IMG/VR virus record: IMGVR_UViG_3300043411_001601
Location: 1-22,380 of that record
Origin: a virus
Direction: 5' to 3' (one strand)
Length of the DNA: 22,380 bases
The stretch's first letter is position 1; each line of letters begins with the position of its first letter. Under the pieces are notes generated by a model. That model did no database searches. It was not told where the DNA came from and was given only the letters and a program-made list of their open reading frames with translations. A program made the translations under genes and the position numbers. This document shows positions 7,762 through 15,606 of this stretch, one piece after another.

Positions 7762-8625
7762 TTACAGGGTGCCGGTCGCGGCGAGGGAGAGCACGAGCGG
7801 GCCGACGCTGCGCCGGGGGTCGTAGCCCGCGACGGAGAGCGTGGTCGCCGCGCTGTGCGACTCGGGGGTGAGGTACACCACGTCGAAGGTGGTCACGCTG
7901 GTATCGAGCACGCCCTGGAGGTCATCGGTCCACCCGCACCGGGCGCCCACGGCGGTCGCGAGGGTCTGCGGCACCGACCACGGCGGCACCTGCGCGGGGG
8001 CGCTCGCGCCGGGGTCGAGCCGGTACGCGGGCTCGGGTATGGCGGGCGTCGAGGTGCTGCCGATGGTGGCGCGCGTCGCGTAGTCGCGAGGCAGGAGCGA
8101 GAGGGTCACGCGGCGCAGCATGCGGGTACGGCGGTCCTGCCACCCGTACACGGTGCCATCCGGCATCTCTTGCGCCGCGGTGCGCCCCTGCACCACCTGC
8201 CACCCCTCATCCTCGGCGGCGGCGGCGAACACGCAGTGCGTCGGCTGGTAGGTAGCCGTCCACGTCCCGCCCGCGGCGAGCGGCGCCGGGGGTGAGGCGG
8301 TGGAGTACCCGAGCAGCGCGCGGAGGGTGGCGGTGATGGTGAGGTCGCCCGTGCCCGTGCCGGTGTAGGTGATGGTCACGCGACCGTCGGCGCCCATCTC
8401 GCACGACCACAGGGCGCCGAGTAGGGTGTCGACGGTGTACAGCAGCTCCGCTGGGTCGGCCGCGGTGCCCGATCCGGTGATCGGCGCGAGCCGGGTGCGG
8501 TACCACTGCGCGGTGATCGCCACGACCACCCCGGCGCCGTCCGCGTCGCTCTTCGTGATCGTCTGCGAAGCGGGCAGCTGGTAGGGCTGCGCGAGCATGT
8601 AGCAAAGGGTTTCGGCCACGGTCAC
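7762..8625 (-). CDS. Minor tail protein, distal tail candidate
   Basis: This 287-residue protein starts at a GTG in a GTGA overlap with the end of the tape measure gene and stops at TAA. It is beta-rich, with Thr/Ala/Gly-rich strands (VTITYTGTGTGDLTITATL around residue 100), and has no membrane segment. In siphophages, the first gene after the tape measure usually encodes the distal tail protein that caps the tube and holds the baseplate, so that role is the best guess. The sequence itself shows no family signature I can name. Confidence 0.65.
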   Translation of the reverse strand: MTVAETLCYMLAQPYQLPASQTITKSDADGAGVVVAITAQWYRTRLAPITGSGTAADPAELLYTVDTLLGALWSCEMGADGRVTITYTGTGTGDLTITATLRALLGYSTASPPAPLAAGGTWTATYQPTHCVFAAAAEDEGWQVVQGRTAAQEMPDGTVYGWQDRRTRMLRRVTLSLLPRDYATRATIGSTSTPAIPEPAYRLDPGASAPAQVPPWSVPQTLATAVGARCGWTDDLQGVLDTSVTTFDVVYLTPESHSAATTLSVAGYDPRRSVGPLVLSLAATGTL

Positions 8626-10949
8626 ATCCCCCGTCCTGCGCGGAGCACGCGCGGTGATACGCCCCGAGTCGCGGCGCGGTCGAGGGCGCGCACGATGCTC
8701 TCTTCGACGCCCTCGTTGAGCAGCGCGCCCGACACGTTGATGTTGAGCACCAGCGGCCCGCTCGACTCCTGCGACGCGCCGCCCGCGCGGGCCTGCGCCG
8801 GCGCCGGGGTGCGCGCGCCACCTCCACCGGCCTGCGCGGCGGCCGAGTCAACCCGCGGGATGGCAGCGGCTCCGACGCCCGCGGCCACGCCCGTTGCGGC
8901 CCACAAGCCCGCGGCCTTGAGGTACGCGAGGCCCTGCGGCACCGAGCCGCCCGCGAAGGCCGCGACACCGAGGGCCGTGTTTTTCAGGGCCTCGACGGCG
9001 CTCTGTTTCGCGAGGCTCACGAGCACGGCGCGCAGCTGCCGTTGGAGGGCTTGACCGAATGCCTCTTCGCCCTCAAGCGCGAGCGCCGCGGACTCCACGA
9101 AGGCGTTGCCCACCGCGCTCAAGCCCTGCACCATCTCGTCGCGGTAGGCCCGCATCGGGGCGAGGCGCTCGCGCTCGATCGCAGCCCGCTCCCGGTCGGC
9201 GGTGTTGGCCGCGGTCACGAGGCCCACGCGCTGCGAGAGCAAGCCGTTGATCTCGCTCTCCGCGGCGCCTTGCTCGCGGGCCTGGGCGATGCGCCCGTCT
9301 ACCTCCGTCACCAGCTCTCGCATGGCGTCGGCTTGCGACCGCAGCATCTCGGCGCGCCGCATCTCGCCGGCGCCCGTGAGGTCGTCGAAGAATCCCGCTT
9401 GCCCGGGGAGGTCGGCCGCGGCCTCGGAGAAAGCCCGTTGCGTGTCGCCGATGCGACCGGTGAGCCTACCCGCCGCAGCCTCGCGGGCCGTGCGCTCGCG
9501 CGTCTGCTCTGCCTCGCGGGCGGCCTGCGCTTGCTCAAACATCGTCGACATCGTGGGCGCCGACACACCCGTGCCGCGGAGCCGCTGCGCCTCCCGATGC
9601 GCGGCCTCCATCGCGGCCGTCGTCAGGTCGGTGGCGGTGCGGGCGACTGATGTTGCAGCGGCGCGTGGCCGGGGGGGCGGGCGCGGAGGGCGGGCGTTGC
9701 TCGCAACGTCTCCGGTCATCTCGCGGATGACCGCCCCGAGGTCGGAGATGATCGCCTCCCGCTCGCGCGCGTCGATGCTAGGCGCCGCGGCTGTCGCGGT
9801 TTCGCCCGCGCCGAACAGATCACCGAGACCCGCGCCGTCGATGGCGCCGAAGCGTCGCCCTTGGAGGCGCTCGCGCTCCGCTGCCGCGATGGCGCCGCGC
9901 ACGCCCGCGGTGGAGCGCGTGCCCGCAAATCGCGTTCTGAGCTGCCCCGCTGCGCGCTCGAGCTGCGCGGTCGTCAGGCGGTTGAGGGTGTCGGGTGGTG
10001 GAAGGGCGCGCGCGAACTGCTCTGCGGTCCCCCCGCGCTCGATGAACGCCGCGCGCGCCTCGCGCTGTGCAGCCTGGAAGGTGGAGATCGCAGCCCCGCG
10101 CTGCGCTACGTCGGCCTCGGTTCGCGAGGCGTTACGAGACGCGGTGATCGCGTCGTTGATGTCCTCGGTGAGCTGGCGCAGCCGCGTCGCGAGACCCGAC
10201 ACGATGCCTTGGAGCCCGAGGCCGTCCGCGGCCATCATCGCGAAGGCCGACGCCGCTTGCGTGGTCGCCGTGCCGAGGCGCTCCATGTCCTCGGACAGGG
10301 TGCGCGCCGCGGGCGACGTGCCCTCCTGCTGCTGTGCCAGCTGCCGCGTGGCCTGGGCGAAGGCCTCGGTGCGTTCGAGCCCGCTTTGCAGGGAGATGCC
10401 GTACTTCTGGAGTTCGTCGGCGCTCGCGCCCACAAGGGCATCCGCAAGCTGCTCGGTGGCCTGCGTCGCGTCGGTGCCGGTCGCGCGGGCGTAGTCGCGG
10501 GCCGCGCGCGTGATGACCCCGAGCTGCGTCGTGGACACCTGCAAGCCAGAGCGCACGAGGCGCTGTTGCGTGGCGAACGCCTGTTGCGCAGTCACGGTGT
10601 CGCTCGTCGCGCGGCGCACTTCGTCGTACGCGCTGCCGAGCGCGTTGACGGCGCGGAGATTGTCCTCCCCTCGCCCGGCCGCAGTCCCGAGCGCGACGCC
10701 CGCCGCCACAGCCGCCGCGGTGAACGCGGTGACGGCGCCGCCCGCGGTCACGAAGGCCTCACCGAGCCCGCGCGCCGAGATGCCGCCGCGCCGCCCCACG
10801 CCGTCGAGGGCATCGTCTGCCGCGCCCGCCTTGTCGGCCAGCTTGTCGACGCTCTTCTCAAGCTTGTCGACCTCGCCGGTCAGGGCCCGCACCGAGCGGA
10901 CAGCCTCGGGCCCTCCGATCTCTACGGGCACCACGATCTTCTCAGCCAT
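8622..10949 (-). CDS. Tape measure protein
   Basis: This 775-residue protein sets tail length and probably enters the host envelope with the DNA. It starts at ATG inside an 8-base overlap with the -1 frame chaperone ORF. Residues 18-50 are a charged helix likely to form a coiled coil (ALTGEVDKLEKSVDKLADK). A hydrophobic Ala/Gly segment lies at about 64-92. A long Ala/Gln/Arg-rich helical region follows, with a proline/arginine linker near 415-430 (PPRPPPRPR). A second hydrophobic region is near 670-715. This helical, Ala-rich layout with two hydrophobic segments, right after the chaperone pair, is characteristic. By the usual 1.5 angstroms per residue rule, the tail would be a little over 110 nm (inference). 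Confidence 0.9.
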   Translation of the reverse strand: MAEKIVVPVEIGGPEAVRSVRALTGEVDKLEKSVDKLADKAGAADDALDGVGRRGGISARGLGEAFVTAGGAVTAFTAAAVAAGVALGTAAGRGEDNLRAVNALGSAYDEVRRATSDTVTAQQAFATQQRLVRSGLQVSTTQLGVITRAARDYARATGTDATQATEQLADALVGASADELQKYGISLQSGLERTEAFAQATRQLAQQQEGTSPAARTLSEDMERLGTATTQAASAFAMMAADGLGLQGIVSGLATRLRQLTEDINDAITASRNASRTEADVAQRGAAISTFQAAQREARAAFIERGGTAEQFARALPPPDTLNRLTTAQLERAAGQLRTRFAGTRSTAGVRGAIAAAERERLQGRRFGAIDGAGLGDLFGAGETATAAAPSIDAREREAIISDLGAVIREMTGDVASNARPPRPPPRPRAAATSVARTATDLTTAAMEAAHREAQRLRGTGVSAPTMSTMFEQAQAAREAEQTRERTAREAAAGRLTGRIGDTQRAFSEAAADLPGQAGFFDDLTGAGEMRRAEMLRSQADAMRELVTEVDGRIAQAREQGAAESEINGLLSQRVGLVTAANTADRERAAIERERLAPMRAYRDEMVQGLSAVGNAFVESAALALEGEEAFGQALQRQLRAVLVSLAKQSAVEALKNTALGVAAFAGGSVPQGLAYLKAAGLWAATGVAAGVGAAAIPRVDSAAAQAGGGGARTPAPAQARAGGASQESSGPLVLNINVSGALLNEGVEESIVRALDRAATRGVSPRVLRAGRGM

Positions 10950-11409
10950 CGCGCTCTCGCTTCTTGCGCGCGTCTCGCAGCTCCGCGGCTTCGCGGGCGG
11001 AAACGCTGGTGTCGATCAGGTCGATGGCCTCGGCCAACGCTGGCGTGGGCCACGGGACGCGCTGTGCGAGCGACCCGTTGCGCCACCATCTTAGCGCGAC
11101 CAGGGCCTCGTGTGCGTCGGCGCGACGGACACACGCGCCGGGGCATCCCGTGACCTCGCCGGGGTCGCAGCCGATCAGCCGCGCGACTGCCGCCGTCGCA
11201 GCCTCCGTCGCGGCCTCGGGGGCGCCGCTGTGGCCCGCGTGAGGACAGGCCCACACGCGTTGGAGGCGGGCGGCGTCCGCGGCGAGCACGGCGCGCGCAC
11301 GGGGGTCAGGCTCCGCGTCGGCGTCGAGGGCGAGGTCACATCCGCAGGGGTGGTCGCCGAGCGCACGGGTCAGGAGCTCGCTGCCGTGCCACCCCACAAG
11401 GCGAAAGGG
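10942..11409 (-). CDS. Tail assembly chaperone, -1 frameshift extension (T-like)
   Basis: This reading frame continues the upstream chaperone if ribosomes slip back one base on GGGCCCTTTC (11412-11403). The full fusion, from the GTG at 11900 to the stop at 10942, would be about 319 residues, with 153 added after the slip. A weak alternative is independent initiation at an in-frame GTG (11397-11395), giving 151 residues, but no good ribosome site precedes it. The extension holds cysteine/histidine clusters (HPCGCD, WACPHAGH, CDPGEVTGCPGAC), which could bind metal, and a basic C-terminus (ARKKRERDG). In lambda, the analogous G-T fusion recruits tail tube subunits to the tape measure. It ends in an 8-base overlap with the tape measure start. 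Confidence 0.75.
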   Translation of the reverse strand, partial: PFRLVGWHGSELLTRALGDHPCGCDLALDADAEPDPRARAVLAADAARLQRVWACPHAGHSGAPEAATEAATAAVARLIGCDPGEVTGCPGACVRRADAHEALVALRWWRNGSLAQRVPWPTPALAEAIDLIDTSVSAREAAELRDARKKRERDG

Positions 11410-11412
11410 CCC
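11347..11412 (-). promoter_or_regulatory. Programmed -1 ribosomal frameshift signal
   Basis: On the minus strand the zero frame reads AAG GGC CCT TTC GCC. This contains two overlapping X-XXY-YYZ heptamers, G-GGC-CCT and C-CCT-TTC, ending at 11403. After a 7-base spacer, GGGGTGG (11395-11389) can pair exactly with CCACCCC (11353-11347). Inside it CACGG (11388-11384) can pair with CCGTG (11368-11364). The zero-frame stop TGA (11372-11370) lies within the structure. Frame arithmetic gives exactly -1 between the two ORFs. A slip site, short spacer, strong stem and correct gene position are the hallmarks of tail chaperone frameshifting. Confidence 0.8.
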
Positions 11413-11900
11413 TTGGCACCCCGCGGGAGGCGAGAGAGCGACAGGGCCACCTCGCCCATCTCCTGCACCGCGTCGGTGCCGAAGCGGTCCGCGAAGGCTT
11501 GCACCCACTCCTCGGGAGCGAGCGTGACGCCGTAGTCGGCCGCGCGCGCCACGTAGAGGCCCTGCGAGCCGGGCGGGAGCACCTCCATGGGCTCGCGCCC
11601 GGCGACGTGGTGCACGGCCGCGCGGAAGGCCACCACGCGCCGCTGCGCCACCGTCGCCGCCGAGTCCACCACGCCCACGAGGAAGGCCGCGGGGAGGCGC
11701 CGCACCGTGATCCACTCGGGCTCCACGCCCTCGACGTAGCGAAGGAGGCTCTCGTCGCGCTCGGAGATGTACCGCGCGAGGTCGGGGAGGCGCGCACCCT
11801 CGGGGCCCGTGGTCATCGCCTCGAAGTCGATGCTCGGGTCGGGGCACGCGGGAGAGCAGCGGAGGACACGGATGGTGGTCGACAGCGGGGAGATGGTCAC
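11370..11900 (-). CDS. Tail assembly chaperone (G-like)
   Basis: This 176-residue protein starts at GTG 14 bases after the tail tube stop, with GGAG eight bases upstream. Earlier in-frame starts would lie inside the tube gene. It is soluble, with no membrane helix. It has a short Cys-containing N-terminus (VLRCSPACPD), a strand/helix region around 25-75, and a helical C-terminus ending FALWGGTAASS. It sits between the tail tube and tape measure genes, where tailed phages encode the chaperone that coats the tape measure. It also has an overlapping -1 frame ORF with a slip site. Assignment rests on this arrangement more than on sequence similarity. Confidence 0.8.
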   Translation of the reverse strand: MTISPLSTTIRVLRCSPACPDPSIDFEAMTTGPEGARLPDLARYISERDESLLRYVEGVEPEWITVRRLPAAFLVGVVDSAATVAQRRVVAFRAAVHHVAGREPMEVLPPGSQGLYVARAADYGVTLAPEEWVQAFADRFGTDAVQEMGEVALSLSRLPRGAKGPFALWGGTAASS

Positions 11901-11914
11901 GCGGGAGGCTCCGG

Positions 11915-13183
11915 TCAGATGGTGGCGATGCGAAGCGGGGCCGTGGCGAGGTCGCCGGTGCCCGTGGTCGTGTTGTCGCGCAAGAGCCGCAGGGTCAGCG
12001 ACATCTTCGAGATGTTGTTGTCGCCGCGCTCGACGCGGGGCTTGCCCACCACGAAGACGCGCGGGGCGTCGATGACCACGAAGCGGCGCACCGAGGCCGA
12101 CACGTCGAGCTGCACGAAGAGCATCAGGCTGAGGTCCGTTTGCGATGCCCAGTACGAGGTGTCGTAGTCGGTGTCGACATCGCACACGAGGTCGATGGTG
12201 GCGAACGCCTCGGTCAGCCCGGCGCTGCGCATGACGCCCTTCCGCCCCTCGACGCCACAGGTCAAGGTTTCGAGGTGCTCCATGCCGCTCGTGATGTTCA
12301 GGGTGAAGCTGTCCACCTTGACGCACGTGCGGGTCGTGGTGGCCACGGGCTGCAAGTACATCTTCGCGCCGCGCGTCGACAGCGGCGAGGCCATCGGGTC
12401 GGCGGCGACCGCGGCGCCGAGGGAGAGGTTGGCCGGGCCGGTGAAGTCCGCGAAGGTCAACTCAAAGTTGGCCGTCACGAGTTCGCCGCGGGTGAAGCTG
12501 ATCGACACGTTGCCCGTGCCGCCGAGGGCGCGGTATTCGAGCGCGGTGCCGCTGCTCGGTGCGAGCGCGAGCGACATGGAGCGCGTGTTGGTCTGCGTCG
12601 CGTACCACGTGCGGGAGTTGATGACGCGCCCGCCCGCGTCGGGGGCGGCGGCGAGCGCGGGCCACACGGTGATGGTGTCGGTGGAGCGGGTGGTGACGCG
12701 GCACGGCACGAGGTCTTCGGTGCCGCCGTTGGATTGGTCCACCGCGCAGATCTGCCCCGCAGGGAGGCGCGAGCCCGTAGCCGCGCCCACGTCGAAGACG
12801 CGCCCGTTGACGTTGTACGTGCCGCTCGGGATGGTGGCGCCCGCCGCGATCGACTCGCCGCCGAGGATGCACCGCATCGGGACGGAGAGCGGGGAGGCCG
12901 CGTCGCCGCCGGGCGTGGCAGCGGTCACGAGGTACGTGGTGTCCGGCTGGATGTAGTGCTCAAAGCCGCCGCTCGCGGCCTTGTACCCGCGGACGGGCTT
13001 GGTCGGGTCGTGCGCCACGACGCGCAGCCGAAGGGCCTCGATCTCCGTCTGCTCCGCGGAGAGGGTGGCGGTGTCGACGCGCGGGTGGATGCGCTCTTCG
13101 GTGCCAGCGGTGCCGAAGGGGCTTTCCTCGGACACGTAGACCGCGCCGAGGTGTGATGCATGGATGACGGTCTGCTGTGCCAT
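11915..13183 (-). CDS. Major tail tube protein with extra domain
   Basis: This 422-residue protein starts at ATG just after the previous TAG, with AGGA eight bases upstream. It is beta-rich and forms the tail tube by inference from position before the chaperones. Its opening (VYVSEESPFGTAGT) is of a kind often found at the start of tube proteins, and its C-terminal part (CVKVDSFTLNITSGMEHLE and later strands) fits tube-fold strands. It is longer than typical tubes of about 150-250 residues. The region about 105-205 looks like an inserted small beta domain (GSRLPAGQICAVD, then RVTTRSTDTITVWPAL). It may be a surface-exposed decoration or an inserted adaptor domain. Confidence 0.8.
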   Translation of the reverse strand: MAQQTVIHASHLGAVYVSEESPFGTAGTEERIHPRVDTATLSAEQTEIEALRLRVVAHDPTKPVRGYKAASGGFEHYIQPDTTYLVTAATPGGDAASPLSVPMRCILGGESIAAGATIPSGTYNVNGRVFDVGAATGSRLPAGQICAVDQSNGGTEDLVPCRVTTRSTDTITVWPALAAAPDAGGRVINSRTWYATQTNTRSMSLALAPSSGTALEYRALGGTGNVSISFTRGELVTANFELTFADFTGPANLSLGAAVAADPMASPLSTRGAKMYLQPVATTTRTCVKVDSFTLNITSGMEHLETLTCGVEGRKGVMRSAGLTEAFATIDLVCDVDTDYDTSYWASQTDLSLMLFVQLDVSASVRRFVVIDAPRVFVVGKPRVERGDNNISKMSLTLRLLRDNTTTGTGDLATAPLRIATI

Positions 13184-13193
13184 GGTGGGAGTC

Positions 13194-13739
13194 CTACGGT
13201 GTCGTCGTCGGGCCGAACGCGGTGTACTGGTCAGCCCGTGTGAGCAGCTGCATCGTAAAGGTCATCGCGGCGGCTGTCTCGCCCACGTCGAGGGTGTACC
13301 CGTCGGCCGCCGGGGGAGGGTCTTGCGCGTCGGGGTCGATGACCGTCGGCGACACGCCCGACCACGACGGCTGATACCCGAGGGCGGCGCGGAGCACCTG
13401 TGCGTCGTCGGCCGCGCGGTCCTCGACCGTCTCGACCTCGCTCCCGCCGCTCTCGCCGCCGAGGCCCTCGAACGCGGCCTCCCCCTCGCCGACGATGTAG
13501 TGCACGCGCACCACGAGGTCGGTGATGTACAGACCCTGCCCGCAGAGCGGGCTGTTGTACCCTCCGAGGGGCCGGCGCGCGCGCATCTCGACCTCGACGT
13601 ACCGCTCTCGGCGCCCGTCGTCTGTGGCCTCTCCGGTGAGGGAGAAGCGGCCCGAGGCGACGCGGTAGCCGATGGCCCCCGCGGTGCCCGCGATGATGCC
13701 CTCGGCGCGCTCGCGCAGCTCCCTCTGTACGCTCGCCAT
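13194..13739 (-). CDS. Tail completion / terminator candidate
   Basis: This 181-residue protein starts at ATG two bases after the connector stop and ends with TAG. An N-terminal helix (RELRERAEGIIAG) is followed by beta strands (YVEVEMRAR, YITDLVVRVHYIV), an acidic Gly/Ser loop, and a C-terminal strand with TFTMQLL. Small proteins of this alpha-beta layout directly before the tail tube gene usually close the tail or join it to the head. This fits position and size; no signature motif confirms it. Confidence 0.65.
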   Translation of the reverse strand: MASVQRELRERAEGIIAGTAGAIGYRVASGRFSLTGEATDDGRRERYVEVEMRARRPLGGYNSPLCGQGLYITDLVVRVHYIVGEGEAAFEGLGGESGGSEVETVEDRAADDAQVLRAALGYQPSWSGVSPTVIDPDAQDPPPAADGYTLDVGETAAAMTFTMQLLTRADQYTAFGPTTTP

Positions 13740-13742
13740 GGG

Positions 13743-14600
13743 TCAGCCTCGCATGATCGGAAGGTGCCGCGTCCACGCATCGCGGAGGCTCGCGGCGCCG
13801 GTCTGCCCGCGGTCGACAGCGAGGGTGCCGAGCACGCCGTCGCGCTCCTCTGCGTAGCGCGTGGCCATGCGCTCGCGGTACGCCGTGACCTCGGGGCCGT
13901 CGCCCGCGCTCTCTGCGAGAAGGGCCCGCACGAGGTACCCGTGCGCCACGGTGAGGTCGATTGTACCCACGACCGCGCCGGGGTCGATGCGCGTCGCGAT
14001 GTGGCGGCACAGCATCTCCCACGCGTCGTCGCGCAGGGCCGGGAGCCACAGCCCCGCGGGCAACCGCTTGACGACGAGGGGGTCGATGTCGCGCACGTCC
14101 TCAAGGGTCAGCGACGTGACCGGCGTCCACCGGGTCACGTCGAAGGGCACGGCCACCGAGGGGCGATCGTCCGCGACGGGGTAGGTGTACTCGACCCGGT
14201 ACGCGCGGTCGGGCGACGGGAGGGAGGGGAGGGCGAAGGTGACGCGCGACGAGGCAAACGACACGCCCGACGCCCGCGCCGTCAGGATGCGACGCGCGAG
14301 GGTGATGGTGGTGCTCGAGATGCTGCGCACGGTCACGACCTCGCCGCCCGCATCCTCAGCGCCGGCGAGTAGGTAGCGCCGCCCGACGGTGATCCCCGAC
14401 GCGCTGGTCACGACGACGGACAGGGCGCCCGCGTCGGCGCTCGCGCCGAGGGTCGTGTTGACGGCGTCGAGGCTCGCCGCGGCGCTCGCTTGCAGCACCC
14501 CGCCTTGACGGTCGGCCACCACGTACGTCCCCGCCGCGGAGGGTCGGCGCGGGAGGTCGATGGAGATGCTCGACGCGCGGTTGGCCTCGACGAAGCGCAT
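13743..14600 (-). CDS. Head-tail connector with N-terminal beta domain
   Basis: This 285-residue protein starts at ATG sharing a base with the upstream TGA (TGATG). Longer in-frame starts fall inside the upstream gene. Residues 1-45 form strands. Residues about 57-122 are a small beta domain (SVVVTSASGITVGRRYLL ... TITLARRIL), similar in style to segments of the tail hub and tube. The last 120 residues are helical (LEDVRDIDPLVVKRLPAG, then helices around AWEMLCRHIA and AAL-rich parts), as in adaptor proteins that bind under the portal. A connector role is inferred from that helical domain and from position between capsid and tail genes. Confidence 0.65.
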   Translation of the reverse strand: MRFVEANRASSISIDLPRRPSAAGTYVVADRQGGVLQASAAASLDAVNTTLGASADAGALSVVVTSASGITVGRRYLLAGAEDAGGEVVTVRSISSTTITLARRILTARASGVSFASSRVTFALPSLPSPDRAYRVEYTYPVADDRPSVAVPFDVTRWTPVTSLTLEDVRDIDPLVVKRLPAGLWLPALRDDAWEMLCRHIATRIDPGAVVGTIDLTVAHGYLVRALLAESAGDGPEVTAYRERMATRYAEERDGVLGTLAVDRGQTGAASLRDAWTRHLPIMRG

Positions 14601-15142
14601 CAGCGCCCGCCCTTCGCAGGCGCGGCGCGGGAGACCTCTTCGACAAGGTGCCTGTCGATCTCGGGGGCGACGTTGACGCCCCACTGCCGCAGGATGGTGA
14701 CGGCCTCGGCGGTGCGGTAGGCGCGGGCCTCGTGCGTCACCTCGGCCACGTCGTAAAGGTCGCGCCGCGCGCGCTCGGCGGTGAGGCGGTCGGGCGCCTC
14801 CATCGGGCGGTTGCCGAGCTTGACGACCAACACCTTGCCGCGCTTGGCGTCGTCGAGGCGCCGCCCCTGCGGGTCACGGTCGGGCGGCGCAGCACCCTCC
14901 CGCAGCCGCAGTGTGGGCACCCACCCCGGAGGCACGATCTCTCGCCCGGCGTCGTCGCGCCCCGACACGATCAGCTCCATGGCTTCGGACGCGGCGCCGT
15001 CCACCGCGCCCGCGAGGATCGCGGACAGGCTGAGGCCGCCGCCGCGCACCATCGCGCGGAGCTGCTCGGCCACGTAGGCACGGCGCGCGGCGCGCGTCGG
15101 CTGCGTGGCAAACTCGGGGGCGAAGACGGGGATTTCCATCAT
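14600..15142 (-). CDS. Hypothetical head-region protein
   Basis: This 180-residue protein has two adjacent ATG codons at its start and GGAG about eight bases upstream. It is hydrophilic. Its N-terminal half is helical and Ala-rich (TRAARRAYVAEQLRAMVRGG). A Pro/Gly segment with PPGWVPTLR follows, then a strand GKVLVVKLGNRP, and a charged C-terminal helical region. It lies between the decoration protein and the connector, so a head-completion or structural role is likely. I recognise no family. Confidence 0.65.
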   Translation of the reverse strand: MMEIPVFAPEFATQPTRAARRAYVAEQLRAMVRGGGLSLSAILAGAVDGAASEAMELIVSGRDDAGREIVPPGWVPTLRLREGAAPPDRDPQGRRLDDAKRGKVLVVKLGNRPMEAPDRLTAERARRDLYDVAEVTHEARAYRTAEAVTILRQWGVNVAPEIDRHLVEEVSRAAPAKGGR

Positions 15143-15169
15143 GCGGAAGGCTCCGGGGTGGGGCGCCGG

Positions 15170-15565
15170 TCAGGCGCCGGTGATCTCGAAGGTGAACGTG
15201 ACGGTGCTGAGGTCGGTGGCACCGGCGACCTGAATCACGCCGTCGGTGGCGCCCGCGCCGGTGGTGTCGAGGTCGCGGACCTTGATCAGGCCCGTGGCCG
15301 GGGCACCCGCGGCGGCGGGGATGTAGGTGCAGTGGTAGCGGTCTGCCGCTGCGGCCGAGACGCCCACGACCTTGAGCCCGGTGACGCGCACGAAGGCGGC
15401 GTCGGACACGAAGCCGGTGAGCACCGTGTTGGCGCTGCTGAGGTCGATGATCGACCCGCCCGTGTCGTAGGACGCGGGGCCCGTGGCGGTGAGGACAACG
15501 GACTTGCCGCGGCCCATGTCGCCCGTGGCGCAGCCGGTGACGGAGGTGACGGTGAAAGCTCCCAT
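15170..15565 (-). CDS. Capsid decoration-like protein
   Basis: This 131-residue protein starts at ATG with a good ribosome site (AAGGGAG, nine bases away). It is rich in Thr, Val, Gly and Ala with alternating strands throughout (SVVLTATGP, SIIDLSSANTVL, VRVTGLKVVGV), typical of small jelly-roll or beta-sandwich virion proteins. It is encoded directly after the major capsid protein, where decoration or cement proteins usually lie. The motif of a GG-turn followed by IDLS is common in such phage structural proteins. No catalytic features. Confidence 0.75.
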   Translation of the reverse strand: MGAFTVTSVTGCATGDMGRGKSVVLTATGPASYDTGGSIIDLSSANTVLTGFVSDAAFVRVTGLKVVGVSAAAADRYHCTYIPAAAGAPATGLIKVRDLDTTGAGATDGVIQVAGATDLSTVTFTFEITGA

Positions 15566-15606
15566 GATCGTAAACTCCCTTGTCTATGTGGTCAGTCGGT
15601 TGACGA

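Noticed and set aside
9861-11153. Long plus-strand open frame (430 codons) opposite the tape measure and chaperone genes, with others at 9202-10494, 12140-13156, 13164-14372 and 18852-19991
   Set aside because: Their translations are Arg/Gly/Ala/Pro-rich without domain patterns and lie opposite recognised minus-strand genes. High GC content removes stop codons and makes such shadows.
11383-11847. Upstream part of the -1 frame open reading frame as an independent gene start
   Set aside because: Upstream of the slip site this frame is Arg/Gly/Pro-rich and lies within the well-formed chaperone frame, so it is a shadow. Only the part after about 11409 looks like real protein.
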